Origin: Allodiplogaster sudhausi
Lineage: Eukaryota > Nematoda > Chromadorea > Rhabditida > Diplogasteridae
NCBI GenBank assembly: GCA_945643635.1
Contig: CALZFC010000095.1
Location: 7,501 to 71,500 of the forward strand
Length of the DNA stretch: 64,000 bases
Reading direction: 5' to 3'
The position numbers and the translations under genes are program-made. The first letter of the stretch is position 1, and each line of letters opens with the position of its first letter. Shown one piece after another: positions 26,366 through 38,265 of this stretch. The notes under the pieces are model-generated. The model was not told the DNA's origin. It ran no database searches and worked only from the letters and a program-made list of their open reading frames with translations.

Positions 26366-26842
26366 GTTATGTTGCTTGCTTGGCAGCATCAGGAATGTAG
26401 AGCACAAGAGGTAGCCGGGTAGAACACAGTTTATTAATGACTCATTATCAGGTGGCGGCTTATTTATATAAGGCTGTAGGATGGAGTACTTTCGTAATGG
26501 CTATGTTATAGTGCAGCTAGTACAGCTATGATAATTTTCTTACGTGACATTTCTCCATATACACGGCAGCCTCCATCTTTTGTCTGATACAAAGATGTAC
26601 CGCCAAAATGGCTGATTTGGAAATGCGCGCGCAAGACATTCCTCGTTGGCAAGTAAACTATATGAAGGGAACGTAGTATAGTTAGAATCGTCTTGTTTTT
26701 TCCATATCCAGCACACCCTAATTAAGTGTATGGTGGCTATATCTTGATGGGTAAAATAAGGCTCAAATAATAGAGATAGGCGCCAAACAAAAATTTGAAA
26801 TTTTTTTTCTTTTCGAGGGTTATTCATCACTGGGGTAACAAT
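26366..26842 (-). repeat. Candidate long terminal repeat
   Basis: TG start, TATA-like box at about 26458-26475, AATAAA polyadenylation signal at about 26430-26435, and an adjacent TGGCG primer-binding-like sequence, all on the minus strand. Confidence 0.5.
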
Positions 26843-27419
26843 GCACTAACTCTTGCATAAATTGCCCGTCCACGTCGGAAGACAGGCGCAGGAGAGACCA
26901 TCTGCCGTCTCATTGCAAGTGCCGCCGTTTTGGCATGGCGAGCTGGCGCATGCGAGGGGAGCTGGCAGTGAATACAGGGCAAGTGTTCGAAAATTTTATT
27001 AGTCTTTTAAAAATATTTAAACCGATTCACAAGAAATTAATAGCGTGGAAATTTGTTAGGATGTCTCTTTGAATCTCTCCTATACATAAATAGATATCTT
27101 CTATTGACAAATAGATAGATACTTGAGCAAGTGGCGCCGGTGAATCCGTCTTCGCACTGGCATCGGTACCCGTAGATGTCCGTGCGCTCGACGCACTCGC
27201 CGTTTGCTGAGCATGGATTGCTGTCGCATGGTTTTCCTGCTGAAATTTTTAAAACTATTAAAAAGTCCTGCGGAATCGGAAACCAGGTTTCGAAATAGAA
27301 TAAAAATTGAGGCACGCGTGAACAAGAACAAGTATGCTATGGGGATATTATGGTTTCTCTCTGTCTCTGTCTCTCTCTGTCACGAAGTCACGTAGGAGGG
27401 TGCACTTTGGACTTTTGGT

Positions 27420-27550
27420 TGACAATGCGAAGTTTTCGCATTCTTGCAGCGATCAAACAAATCGGAACAAGATAGACTTGGGGAATAGGAGCAGGAAACT
27501 TAAATGAGAGGCCTTCTAGGTTGCCACCGGCCACGGCGCGTTCATTTGTC
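27420..27550 (-). repeat. Dispersed repeat D, copy 1
   Basis: Reverse-complement match to the sequence upstream of each egas-like gene (words GTGGCAACCTAGAAG and GATCGCATCAAGAATGC). It lies in an intron of gene A. Confidence 0.65.
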
Positions 27551-29432
27551 CACTTTAGTGTTGTGTTACCGTAACCGTTTTCACAAGTCGATCCAAATCT
27601 GCCATATCCGCAGACGCACTCTGTAGCGTTCCACTTCTCGACGCACAGGCCTCCAGTGGGGTCGCACGTGGTTGAGGTGCACTGGTCAGGCTCTGTTACT
27701 CCTTAAGCATTATAAGTCGCATATAACATGTTAAGTATAATTTTCCATTCCACCCCGAATAATTAGCTAAATTGGTTTCAAATAAATAAACTACTGTTTT
27801 GAAGCAAAAATGTCGTTATTTTTTTATTCCTTAGTCTCTCTCTCTCTCTATCGAGGCCAGAAATGATAAATGCTCAAAAAGAAGGCCCTGTACTCTGAGC
27901 GCCAACGATGCAGACGCTGTCGGGGTTGTCGTTGTAGAGTTCGCCAGCAGAATTAGTCTTCCCTCTACACTTGAGCGATGAGTTCAACGCATCGTACGCA
28001 GTCGCCATGTAGCAGCAGATTTTGCTCACGACTGAATACGGTAACTCATTCATTAATACACTGCCTTTAAGGCTTCATAACCTTCATTGGGACAATATGT
28101 AAGCATGTTCTTCAAAAAAAAAAAAATATATATATATATGTAACTGCAAATACCTTGTCTATCTTTTGAATGACCAAGCTACATATGTTCACCGAAAAAC
28201 GGAGTATAGTCCGGCTCCGTCTTCTCCCACTCGGCCTGGCACTGCTGCACCGTGATGTAGCTGTCCATGTTGCAGAGGACTCTCGTGAACGGTGGATCAG
28301 AGGTGAGAACATCGATGTCTTTCTCGTAGCAGCCGATAATCGACGAGTTTGCTAAAAGAAGTTGTTCTTTATATAATAAGACGATGACATTGCCAAAAAG
28401 AACAAAATTAGCTGCATTTTGCAATATCGAAAAAAAAGAGAATCAGCATTAATTTGATGATTGGCAAATGAGCAGAGGCCTAACTGCTGTTTTGGTGCGG
28501 CTCAGTGCAAATGCGACCCTGGAATGCGGCCGGGCACGTGCATTCGTAAGTGGAGCCATCCAGGGCTGTCGAGCATGTCCCATTATTCTGACAGGGGGAC
28601 GGGTCGCATTGTTGGGCGTCTAGACCATGGTTGGATATATATTGAATTTTAAATGCCTAGTAAACCCAGAATTGTGACTTGAGCAAGTTCTTTAGCGGAA
28701 CTGTACGATGATTGAAGCAGTCAAAACCAAGAACCGTTTCTTGTTTCATTTATGAAAAAAGAAACGGACACGTGCAAGCCTTTCCGACAAGGCCAGGAGG
28801 GCACGCACAGATGTAGTCGCCGATTGATTGGGTGTCATCCGTGCAGGTTCCACCGTTCATGCAAGGAGAAGACGCGCAGGGAGAGGTAATTGCTGGAAAC
28901 GAAAGGGACATGGAAAGAAGGCAGCATTCTCTCACTTATCCACTCATCTCTACAATTTTAGTTACTGAGAAAGACATAAAGGTATGCAGGCCACGATACG
29001 AAGGTTTGAAAATAAGAAAGAAATTATTACGTAAATCACAGTTGACGCCGGTCCAGTCGGCTTCGCAGGCGCAGGTGAAGGAGATGATGGCAGGCGTGCA
29101 CTTCATGTTCGTCGAACACGGAGAGGATGTGCACATGTCAGTGACTGGCACAGAGAAAGACATAGGGAGAGAGAGTGTGAGAATGATTAATGAAACATGT
29201 CGTGAAGGGGTCGGCCAGGGCCACAAAAAGAACAAAAAGAAGACAATGATCCGCCATCAAAAGCTTACCGCTGCGACATAGGACTTAGGAAGGAATGTTA
29301 TTAAACATATGATAAAGAAGGTTTATTAAATTTCATAACACGCATACAATCCTATGAAAGAAACACGAACGAGAATGGGATGGGTGAGTAGTAAGATGGA
29401 TGCTAGCCATCAATAAGAAAGGGAGGGACAGG

Positions 29433-29598
29433 CCTCTTAACGTGACCAATAAAAAGGTGTGAGAGGAAAAAACCGTGCGAAATTTGCTAACATAGCTCGC
29501 CCCGGCCATACTACAATTAAATACAGAAAAGCGGAACTAAGTTCATCCGGACACAAATATTATACAGAGAGAGAGGGAGAAAATCACGAAGGATTCGT
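29433..29598 (+). repeat. Direct repeat, left copy
   Basis: Starts CCTCTTAACGTGA and ends near CACGAAGGATTCGT. It matches 30270-30450 in the same orientation with small indels. About 670 bp lie between the two, all inside an intron of gene A. Confidence 0.75.
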
Positions 29599-30269
29599 AA
29601 AACTGGGGTCAAAACAGAAAAGAAGGAGAAGAGAACGGGGAGAGTCTGAAGAGGGCACCAGGGTTGCCCAGGGCTGCTAAGCTGCTCGTCTTTGCTAGGC
29701 CCTTCGCATGCTTTGCATCTGCCGCTCGCTGGTTCCCCAGGTATCGATGGCTGCTTGACCGAGTCGCTCGTTCGCTCGTGTCTGCCGTACGAATAGACCA
29801 CGCCCGCTGTCCTTGTTCGCCACGCTTCTCGATTTCGCATCTCACGACTCAATTGACTGCTACTCGACGAGGAAATATCGATGCGCCCATCCATTGTGGA
29901 AAAAAACGACGTTGGTTCAGAACCAGAAGAAGGAGCAGAGTTCTCTTCTTAGAAAAAATATCACGAGACGACGCAGGGGCAGGCACAAGAAGGCCCAAAA
30001 GGGAAATCAAAATACCATGGCGACATCTCACGCTAGAGAATTGAACATTGCCCCGTTGTTGAGTCGATGGATGGTCTCAGAGACAAACTTCAGGGGATCG
30101 TCCGATACACTATGCGAAACCGCGATTGTGCGACCGCAGATGGTCGTTGAATTACTTCAGTAATCAACTTGGAGCATATCAGAGGGCCAATTATCCATCG
30201 TCAAAGCGAGGTTTTCTTCGAGAACAATGGGTCCCGTCTTTCGATTTTGACAGCCATTGCGGGGAGATG

Positions 30270-30450
30270 CCTCTTAACGTGAACAATCCAAAAGATGAGA
30301 GAACGGTTAGAGAAAAAGAGACCGAGCGAGGGAGCTAACATAGCTCGTCACGGCCATACTACAATTAAACCATTAAATACAGAAAAGCGGAACTAAGTTC
30401 ATCCGCACAAAAAAATTGTTCAGAGAGTGAGAAAATCACGAAGGATTCGT
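30270..30450 (+). repeat. Direct repeat, right copy
   Basis: Partner of 29433-29598. Both contain GGCCATACTACAATTAAA and GCGGAACTAAGTTCATCC. The pair could be the ends of a miniature LTR-type element or a local duplication. Confidence 0.75.
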
Positions 30451-31139
30451 GAGAAGACTTGTTCCTATTAATTTATTAATTAAATTGAAAACAGAACTTG
30501 TGGAACACAGTATTTTCTCTTAAATTTAAATATAAAAAGACAAGCGAACGCGTCTCGCAGCGGGTGCCCGTTGTGCCCGGATTACACACACACTTCGCGC
30601 AGGAGTACACGCCATTCACGTCCTGAAGAGAACAACATTTCTTTCTCTATTTTATGCTTTCCAATAAAAAAATACTGACCTGCTTTCCTCGTAGGGCATA
30701 TATATCTATCGTTATTTTTTCAACATACTCTAGCTGTTCAATTGACAACGAGTCTTAATTTTAGAGTAATAACAGTAATCTGGAGTTGGTTGAACCGTAA
30801 GGAAGCCGACGGCGCATGCACCAAAATTTTCGCATCCGACAGGCGGCGGATCGGCGTAGGCTGTGCAGGTGGACAGCTGGACGCAGTCGAGCATGGAGAG
30901 CAAGAGAAGGACGTTGCGGCCATAGCGATGAAGCATCGTATTGCTGAAATTGTTCCGTTTTAATTTTTTACCAAAAGCATTTAGTTTTATATATAAAAAA
31001 AATTTTTTGCACAAATTTTAGTGGTCAATAGCTACAATGAAATTTTGGGCTCCATTCTAGTGAAGGAGTGCCAACGTCCCATGGAAAATAAAGGTGTCAC
31101 GCAAAATAATTATTGTACCGTGGCAAAGAAGTCGTAACA

Positions 31140-31600
31140 TGGAATTTTAGTGTTTATTTGGGCACAATGAAGAAAGTGAGAAAAGAGATTGGCAAGAAGA
31201 AGAAAAAATGAAAGATCGCAGAACAAGGCTCCAAGTCTTCTCCGGCCATCTTTTGTCCCCCTGAAGCCTGCCTTCTCCTTGCTTCGACTCCCATTCAATA
31301 AACGTCGGCATGAACTAAGAAGGTCTAAACTGAATCATTTACATTGTTTGCCCTGCTTTCGGGGATCATAACGAAAAGAAGTGGACTTGTGTATGCGCTG
31401 TCGTTGGTGGCAACCTAGAAGATCTCTCAAAATCCTTCTTCTGCTCCGATTCCCCCCAGTGTAGTTCCGCTTCGTTTGATCGCATCAAGAATGCAAAAAA
31501 GACATTCGAAGCCACAAGGCCAAAGTGCGCCCTCCCTCGTGTCCTAAGGTTCTCCATCCTTTGTCTCTTTCCTTTGTTTTTATAACCTGCATTGGTCGCA
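31140..31600 (+). repeat. Duplicated upstream segment of gene A, containing dispersed repeat D
   Basis: Shared with 41738-42240 (upstream of B) and 55645-56070 (upstream of C). It includes AGAAAGTGAGAAAAG, CTTGCCTTC-like and CCTAGAAGATCTCTCAAA words. It marks the 5' flank of the duplicated unit. Small ORFs inside it are not conserved as proteins. Confidence 0.7.
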
Positions 31601-31629
31601 GAGCTGAGTGATGCGGATCTCGAAACGAG

Positions 31630-31925
31630 CGCGAATATGAAATATTCAAAGATATTGATTTAATTTTTTAGGCGGAAAATTTTTAATTTCTCGCCATTTC
31701 CAGCTATGGCGCCATGAAGACGTTGACAGAGTGTGAAGGAGGATTCGTCCAGGCCAATCTCAACAGGCGCCAGGACACCAGCTTTAGGGTAAATAATGGA
31801 ATTAAAACTATTCAAATTTGCACTAGAAATTAATTATATAAAATAACTTTTTTTCTTCCAGTACCTCCGACCTGGATGCGCCAAATGGGAACTTCCAGAT
31901 AACGATGAGCAAGACTGAGGTGTTT
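31630..31925 (+). pseudogene. Unrecognised plus-strand gene, copy 2 (fragment)
   Basis: Only two exon-like blocks remain: SYGAMKTLTECEGGFVQANL (31702-31788, followed by GTAAAT) and a truncated next block at about 31861-31918. In the latter about 14 bp present in copy 3 are missing, so the frame shifts to a stop. A duplication breakpoint lies near 31635, where upstream egas flank joins this fragment directly. Confidence 0.55.
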
Positions 31926-33630
31926 TTTTAAATCTAAGAGCATTTTTGAAATTAGGTTATAGTTGAATAGGTATAGTATGGGACTTTAATATACATTTTG
32001 AATCAATAATTTCGCGATTCCTCCGTCGAGTTCGAATATGGTATAAATAATTTTTGTAAATATCTTCGACGTGATGTCGATATCATGAGCTAGGGCCTCT
32101 TTTCAAGAGTGGAATCGGGAATGGCCGCTTTTCCAGTTGCGATGCGAGCCAGAAGCCAGCCGCATTCCAGCAGAAGGATGGCAGAGATGCCGAGGAACAG
32201 GCCGGAGAGGCCGCCCAGCGAGCTCAGCAGACCCGACAACTCAACCAGAACAAGTGCCCAAAGGTACATTTTAAACTATGACATTCCAACATTTAACATT
32301 GCAAAATATCCATATAAGTACGTGGAACATACCGTAATCGAAAGCTGCTCAACCTCAACAGTCAAATCAGAGGAGTCGTAGAAAATGGTGACATAGCTCT
32401 GAAAATATATAAAATAAATTGACAAAATTTTTTTTCATCAATAAAAAGTACGTGTATTAAATTTAAAATGTGTCCTTCGAAAACCAATAGGAATTATTCA
32501 AAAACGGGACCAAGCCAATCGCGCAACTGTCATTGAAGTTCCTGCTAGAATTGCTTGCTTGGCGACACGTACTTCGCTAAATGAAATATTGTATTATTTA
32601 TGGACGACGAACTAGCAAAAACCCATTCCAAATCATGACCTTGATTTTTTCCTGGAAGACGATTGTTTCGAAAGATTCTGCATTGCAAGGCGGCGGACAA
32701 TTGCACTCCTCCCAGCCGGAGGGATCTCCACGGGAGGAGACGAGGGAGGACATGCAGTCGACTGGGCACATAATTGCTTTGAGAAAAGGCAAAGTCTCGC
32801 AATTGGGTAGGGCAAAATGGCGCGAGTTCAAAACTGAGTTTCTGGCTCTTTTAAGTCCTATAAAATAACAGTTTCAAGGCCAAAAAGTAATTTAATTAAT
32901 TGAAAGAAGCCAACTTTTATCGATGCCACACGCCGGGACGCCCTTCTTCCTGACGTACATGGCATCCATGCAGCCGCACTACGAATACACGACGTCCTGG
33001 TAGCACGAGCGGAAGCAGCCCTCAAGAACCTATTTCCTTTATTTACTTGAACCCCCCTCTAATTGTACCCCGATTTGATAATCTCTGACGACGATTGAAT
33101 TAAGACGGGCTCACAGAATATTAATTTCATGTACGATAAATAAATAAACTTATAGTAGAGAATATCTCTGTGTTCGTAAATGAAAATGATCGACTAACGT
33201 CAATTGAGTATTGAAAGTCGAAGTAAAAGGATGAGACTTCTGACTTTTCTCGCACACATTTCCTTCCCCGTCCACCGAATGCAGTGTAGGAATGCTAAAT
33301 GTAAGCGCAAAGTTGAGCTAGAATACAATTCTTCCTTCCTTCTTTACAGCATTTCTATTAATTTTTTATCGGTAATATTAATGTAAACTGATGAAGCTAA
33401 TTAAATCGCCTTGCCTCGCTAATATGAATGGTTGTTCGTGTTCCCGTAAGAAGCATGGTTCCTTTACTCTCGGCAAACACTCCATTCGACACTAAAAACT
33501 TGATGTTTATTAAAGGAGCTGTCCATGGAGATTACAATGTTGCTCTATTTTTGGTAATACTATCCGGTCCAGCTAGAAACATCGATAGGAAAAGTAAGAA
33601 TGCGTCCTGAAGGGCCCCTGAGGAGGAAAA

Positions 33631-33776
33631 CCGGCTCTATTCTAGTGTAGGCGTCCCATCGAATTATAGGCGTCTTATGGAAAATAAAGGTCCCATCAGC
33701 GAAAAATAAAGGCGTCTCATTGCCATGAGACGCCTATATGTAATTCGATGGGACGCCTACATTAGAATAGAGCCGG
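33631..33776. mobile_element. 146-bp hairpin MITE
   Basis: The ends CCGGCTCTATTCTAGTGTAG and the reverse complement of CTACATTAGAATAGAGCCGG pair with one mismatch. The pairing continues through GCGTCCCATCGAATTA and TAATTCGATGGGACGC. It sits in an ASC intron of gene B. Part of one arm is echoed at about 31050-31095. Confidence 0.8.
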
Positions 33777-33809
33777 AAAACCACATTTTCCCCACTCCGT
33801 ACTGTACAA

Positions 33810-34085
33810 TTTAGGGAGTGACGTCATCACCCCTTGCCTATTTTGTCCGCATGCACACCCTCATTCTACCACAAAGAAGGTGATAACTAGGTGCGAAGCG
33901 GCAAGCCATCCTGGAGGTTCAAGGGAAGAGAAGAGAGGTAGAGAGAAAAAGACTCACAACGTCTAGTTTGTTGTGATGGATACTGTGCTAGCATACCGCC
34001 AAAACTTTTTGCAATATCATGCTGGAATTCAAACGTTAATTCTAGACAAGCGGATTCTAAACTCCATGGATAGTTCCTTTAAATA
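33810..34085 (+). repeat. Dispersed repeat F, copy 1
   Basis: Matches 54560-54805 (shared words TGACGTCAT, CCTTGCCTATTTT, GGAATTCAAACGTTAATTCT and GATAGTTCCTTTAA). It lies in an ASC intron of gene B. Confidence 0.7.
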
Positions 34086-36825
34086 TACCGATTTTTCTTC
34101 GATTAGCTTTAAAGAGCAATGAAGAGTGTTTGAATGAAATCTTTACCATGTTGAACGAAGACATTGACACCAGTCGTCTCCGACCAAGCGATTTGTTCGG
34201 GCCTTTGCGAGTCAATTGTCACATAGAGTCCTGCATGAAATGGATAGTACTTAAACTACGCACTTCTCATGTTTTATGTAACATGAATGAGAGAAAGACA
34301 ATGAAAATAAATAAATCCACCAAGATCTTCATCAAGTGGCGTAGAATTCTCTGTGATGTTATGCTCGAAAACGAAGCAGTTACCGAGGAATGGGTCATAA
34401 AACTTTCGGAAATACGACCTAAAAAGTTATCATATTTTTCAGGTAATTTTTTCACAACACTCTAAATTTCTAAAGGTCAATATTTCATGATACTCTAAAT
34501 GCAAACTCTAAATCTAGCGTAACGCCACCAAAGCTGGCATCAGTGATGATATCACAGAGACTCCAACTAAGAGCAGCGCGGTCTTCATCTGAGATTAAGC
34601 TGAACAGAACAGGAATCGAGGATGTGAAGACGGCTGGAGACTGCCGCCCGATTGCAATCAACTGGTAAGAGATCATTTTTTTCTTTCATTCTTTTGATTC
34701 TTAGCCATACAGCTATATAAGAAGCTGGCAACTAACATCAAGAACTTTCTTCCAAGAATCGGGCAAATAAACAGCGGCGATCTTTTCATCGGAATCGATG
34801 GCTGAAATGCGCTTTGTTCTGGAAGAAGATAAGCTGAAATTCAAAAGCAAACACTTGGCATTTCTGTAGAGCTTGGAATTGCCTATGAAAAGAAAATATA
34901 ATTAAAAAAATAAAAGGGAATATTATTAGTTAGCACGGACTAGCAGCGCAAATTTCTCCGGTGAAATCATTCCAACACATGCATGACCTCTTTCCATCCA
35001 CAACGTCGCACAATGCGCCCGTGTCCAGACTCACACAGCTGTTTGTTGAAAATAAATAGTTATATTCAATAGATAAATTCATTCCTAGGCAAGTAAGTTA
35101 ACTGATTTTCATTTAAAGACAGCTTCTGATGACCTGTTAGCAAACAAGGTTCCATTCGCCGTCTTGAAAGGTCCACATACTGCGTTGACTGAATAGGTTT
35201 ATTTATTCAATATTTTCTTCTTTTTTTTTAATTAGTTGTGCTGTTCAGCTTTTTTCACATTAGATTTTTCGATTTGAACAAGTGGTGTTAACAATCTGAA
35301 CAAGTGGCGCCGGTGAATCCGGCTTCGCACTCGCAGTGGTATCCGTAGAAGTCCGTGCGCTCGACGCACTCGCCGCTTGGTGAGCACGGGTTGCTGCCGC
35401 ATGATTTCTCTTCTGAAAATTTGGAACCTTTAAAAAAACTTCGGGGAATCGGATATACACACACCAACATTGGCCGGCTTTTGCTTAACACATCGGCTCA
35501 TATGCCAGTTGTGCAAACCACAAGTTTCCGTAGAGAGAGGCGAGGGGCAATAGCAAGATTTCTGTGGATTCTTTACACCGTACTTTTTTTTGTACTATTC
35601 CCTCAAATCTGTCACGAACATCGTGGAATGAGTTTTTCCCTTCTTCCCTTTAATAGATAAGGAAAGGCCGAACTTGTATTGCAAGTCGGCCCCGAGGTGC
35701 CCGTGACGCAGGCGCACGAGAAGTTGGCCACCTTATTCGTGCATGTCCCGCCATTCGTGCACGGCGACGACTCGCAGTTATTGATTACTGCAAATTATTA
35801 TATTGTTATCGACTACAGTTTGCATATCATGAGAACACAGATTATTGTGAACAACGGAAAATGTAAATATATCACACAGACATAGTAAAAATCATGGAAT
35901 TATCTCTGAGATTCAAATAAGTTCTGACCCATCTCGCATTTCCATCCCGTGAAGCCGGGCGCGCATGTGCACGTGTAGTTGCTGAGGACACCGTACGGTC
36001 GGTTCACGCACGTTCCACCGTTCTTGCATGGCTGCTCGAAGCATGCGACGTATGCTGCAATGGATTATAGGGTGCGTGTGTACCTTAAGACGAATATTAT
36101 CTGTTGTCATTTTCGATGATCTTCCATTGGATATTCGTTTTGGCGCTGCTTTTTTGAAAAAAAGCAGCCCGCGGAGCTTTTAGGCAACCGCACTTTACTG
36201 TTTGCGTCTCACATCTTGCATATTTTTATTGGGGATAACGGTAGTTTTTAAGGTCCTTGGACAGCTTCTTTAAGTTGCACAATGGAAGCAACTGAATTAA
36301 AGTATCTTTTTTCTCGGTTCTTAATTTCAACCAGTCAAATAGAAGTGCCTACTTTTGCACCATTCATCCGTCCATGTCGGCAGACAAGCGCAGCTGAAGC
36401 CTCCCGAGGCCTCCTCGGAACACGTGCCGCCATTCAGGCACGGCGAACTGTCACACGCGATCGTGGCTGATGTGAGAGATTCTGTGAGGGAGACAAGGTA
36501 AGAGAGTCGGAGAGGAGGTGTGAAAGAGATGCATTGTGCAATACAATTATTAAGCCTTCACATATGCATAAAGATATAGAATATATATGTTTGACAGGCT
36601 GAGATTTAAAACAGAGTAAAGCGCCATTTAATTCTAAAAATTCGTTGAATACATAATAAAGTTAGTGTTTGATGTCGTACTCTCGCAAGTCGGGCCAGTG
36701 AATCCGGGGTCGCAGATGCATTTGAATCCGTAGACATCCGTGCGGGCGATGCAGGCTGCATTCCCGGCGCACGGGCTGCTCTCGCATGGATCCATCACTA
36801 CAAATGTTAGAGACGTCTTCTTTGC

Positions 36826-37027
36826 TTAAAGGAGGGCGATCACCGAGAAATATTTAATGCAGGTTTGAATTGCCGCGTCTGCATTATGATTCCTCACTCT
36901 AATTCTCACGTGCTATTTCGCAGGTCGCACAAACCCGCTGCGTGAAAATAGCACGCGCGAATGAGAGTGCGAAGGTCAGCGGCAATTTGAAGTATCACAT
37001 AATTTTTCGGTGATCTCCCTCCTTTAA
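36826..37027. mobile_element. 202-bp foldback MITE with TTAA ends
   Basis: The left end TTAAAGGAGGGCGATCACCG pairs with the right end CGGTGATCTCCCTCCTTTAA, and TTAA lies at both edges. The interior is also partly palindromic (TCGCACAAACCCGC flanked by ATTCTCACGTGC and GCACGCGCGAATGAGAG). It sits in an intron of gene B. A related interior fragment occurs near 54075-54140. Confidence 0.8.
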
Positions 37028-38265
37028 TCTGTCAATTTTAAATTCATAGATATAAATGGCCACAAGTAATATTTCTTTTCTAGCTCATAACGGAATGAAA
37101 ACTCTATGAAATTTTTTATTTCCCATTTTGCCTTTTAACGTTTATTGCAAGCCAGAGCGGACATCGCCAACACAGACGAGAAGCAAAATTTTTGTCTTTG
37201 TAGGTTTCTTAAAATGTTCAGGAATTCATGGAAGGTAAAAGAAATTGAAATTACTCTGAACAAATATAAACGTGTAATATCTATTATCCAAAAAAATTTG
37301 TTTTTTTTTTAAATAAAAAAATTAAACCATTTTCGTTATTTCAAAAAAAAAACAACGTCACTCTACTCATGACCGGCAAATAGTTCTGAGAATTCATTCA
37401 CTCCATGTTCAGTATAACCATACTACTAACGTCCTTCGCATGTCTCTCCGTTTCTGCCGTCTCCGCAGACGCACTCCGAAGCGTTCTTCTTCTCCACGCA
37501 CATGCCTCCGGTGGGGTCGTACGTGGTTGCGGTGCACTGGTCAGCCTCGGTAAATCCTTAAGCATTGAGCATAAGTCGTAGGTAACCTGCTTCGTGTCTT
37601 TTCGATTTTTAAAAATCGATTCCCATTTGAATATTTAGTTGAACTGGCTTAAATAAATATATTAATTTTTTGAAGCAAAAAGAATGCGTTATTTTTTTAT
37701 TCCTGATGCGCTCTCTCACTCTCTTTCACACAGCTTTCCGAGCAGCAACCACCCATGTATTGGCCGTGAATTAGAAATTTCTTACTAAGAATAAAGCGCT
37801 ATGCGTGGCTTTGTAACGACGCGTCAGAGAGAAGATGCGACCGCGCTATGTTAGGAAACGTCGAAATCAAAATTAAATAATCGGCCTTTGTCCGTAGATT
37901 AGGAAAAATCCAAGGAGTATGTATGTACAATGTAGATTTGTAAAACAGCAGATGCTGCTCAAAATACGAAAACCCTGTGCTCTCTCGAAGCAAGAAATGA
38001 ATAATTCTCAAAAAGAAGGCCACGTACCTGAAGGGTTGACGACGCAAACGGTATCTGTGGTCGTGATGTAGGTTCCTCCAACAGAATCCTTCGCCCATGG
38101 ACAACTGTATTTGCTTGCTCGTTTCAACTTGTCGTACGCAGTTGCGAAGTAGCAGCAAAATTTGCTTATGACTGACAAGATTGTGGATAATCATTAGGGA
38201 CAATGTCATCATAGACCGCTATAGCCACACGTGTTACAAAGGTTATTTCAGAAACGAACTTATAG

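Larger units (their letters stand above)
24411..26842 (-). mobile_element. Degenerate LTR retrotransposon in an intron of gene A
   Basis: On the minus strand a candidate 5' LTR (26842 to 26366) begins TGTTACCCC, contains TATATAAATAAG and AATAAA, and ends GCAACATAAC. It is followed at once by TGGCGATCAGGATGAG, which resembles a tRNA primer-binding site. A diverged copy of the LTR's last 45 bp (the words CTCTTGTGCTC and ATGCTGCC) is found at 24411-24457. The internal 1.9 kb has only short broken frames (for example 25549-25845) and no recognisable reverse transcriptase, so the element is non-autonomous or decayed. Boundaries are tentative, and I found no target-site duplication. Confidence 0.55.
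21598..30936 (-). pseudogene. egas-like gene A: EGF repeats plus degenerin/ENaC channel (frameshifted)
   Basis: Members of this family are membrane ion-channel subunits with EGF modules on the extracellular side. The ATG at 30936 starts a leader with VLLLLSMLDCVQL followed by ADPPPVGC. A Cys-rich module lies at about 30545-30625. EGF-like exons lie near 29030-29140, 28775-28895, 28480-28620, 27575-27710, 27120-27240, 26850-26965 and 24210-24345. A Cys-containing linker lies at 28190-28355 and 27900-28030. ASC exons follow: SWSLRDIITDASF (about 23455-23615), GCFRSCHQDVLFSECGCMDA (22435-22535), ECNCPPPC (about 22200-22360), and a final exon with LLSSLGGLSGLFLGISA, the pore/second-helix signature, ending at 21598. 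In the last EGF-like exon (about 23905-23995) 14 bp present in copy C are missing at about 23980, giving a frameshift and a TAA soon after. An LTR element sits between EGF exons six and seven. Family assignment is strong. Inactivation is inferred from sequence only. Confidence 0.85.
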
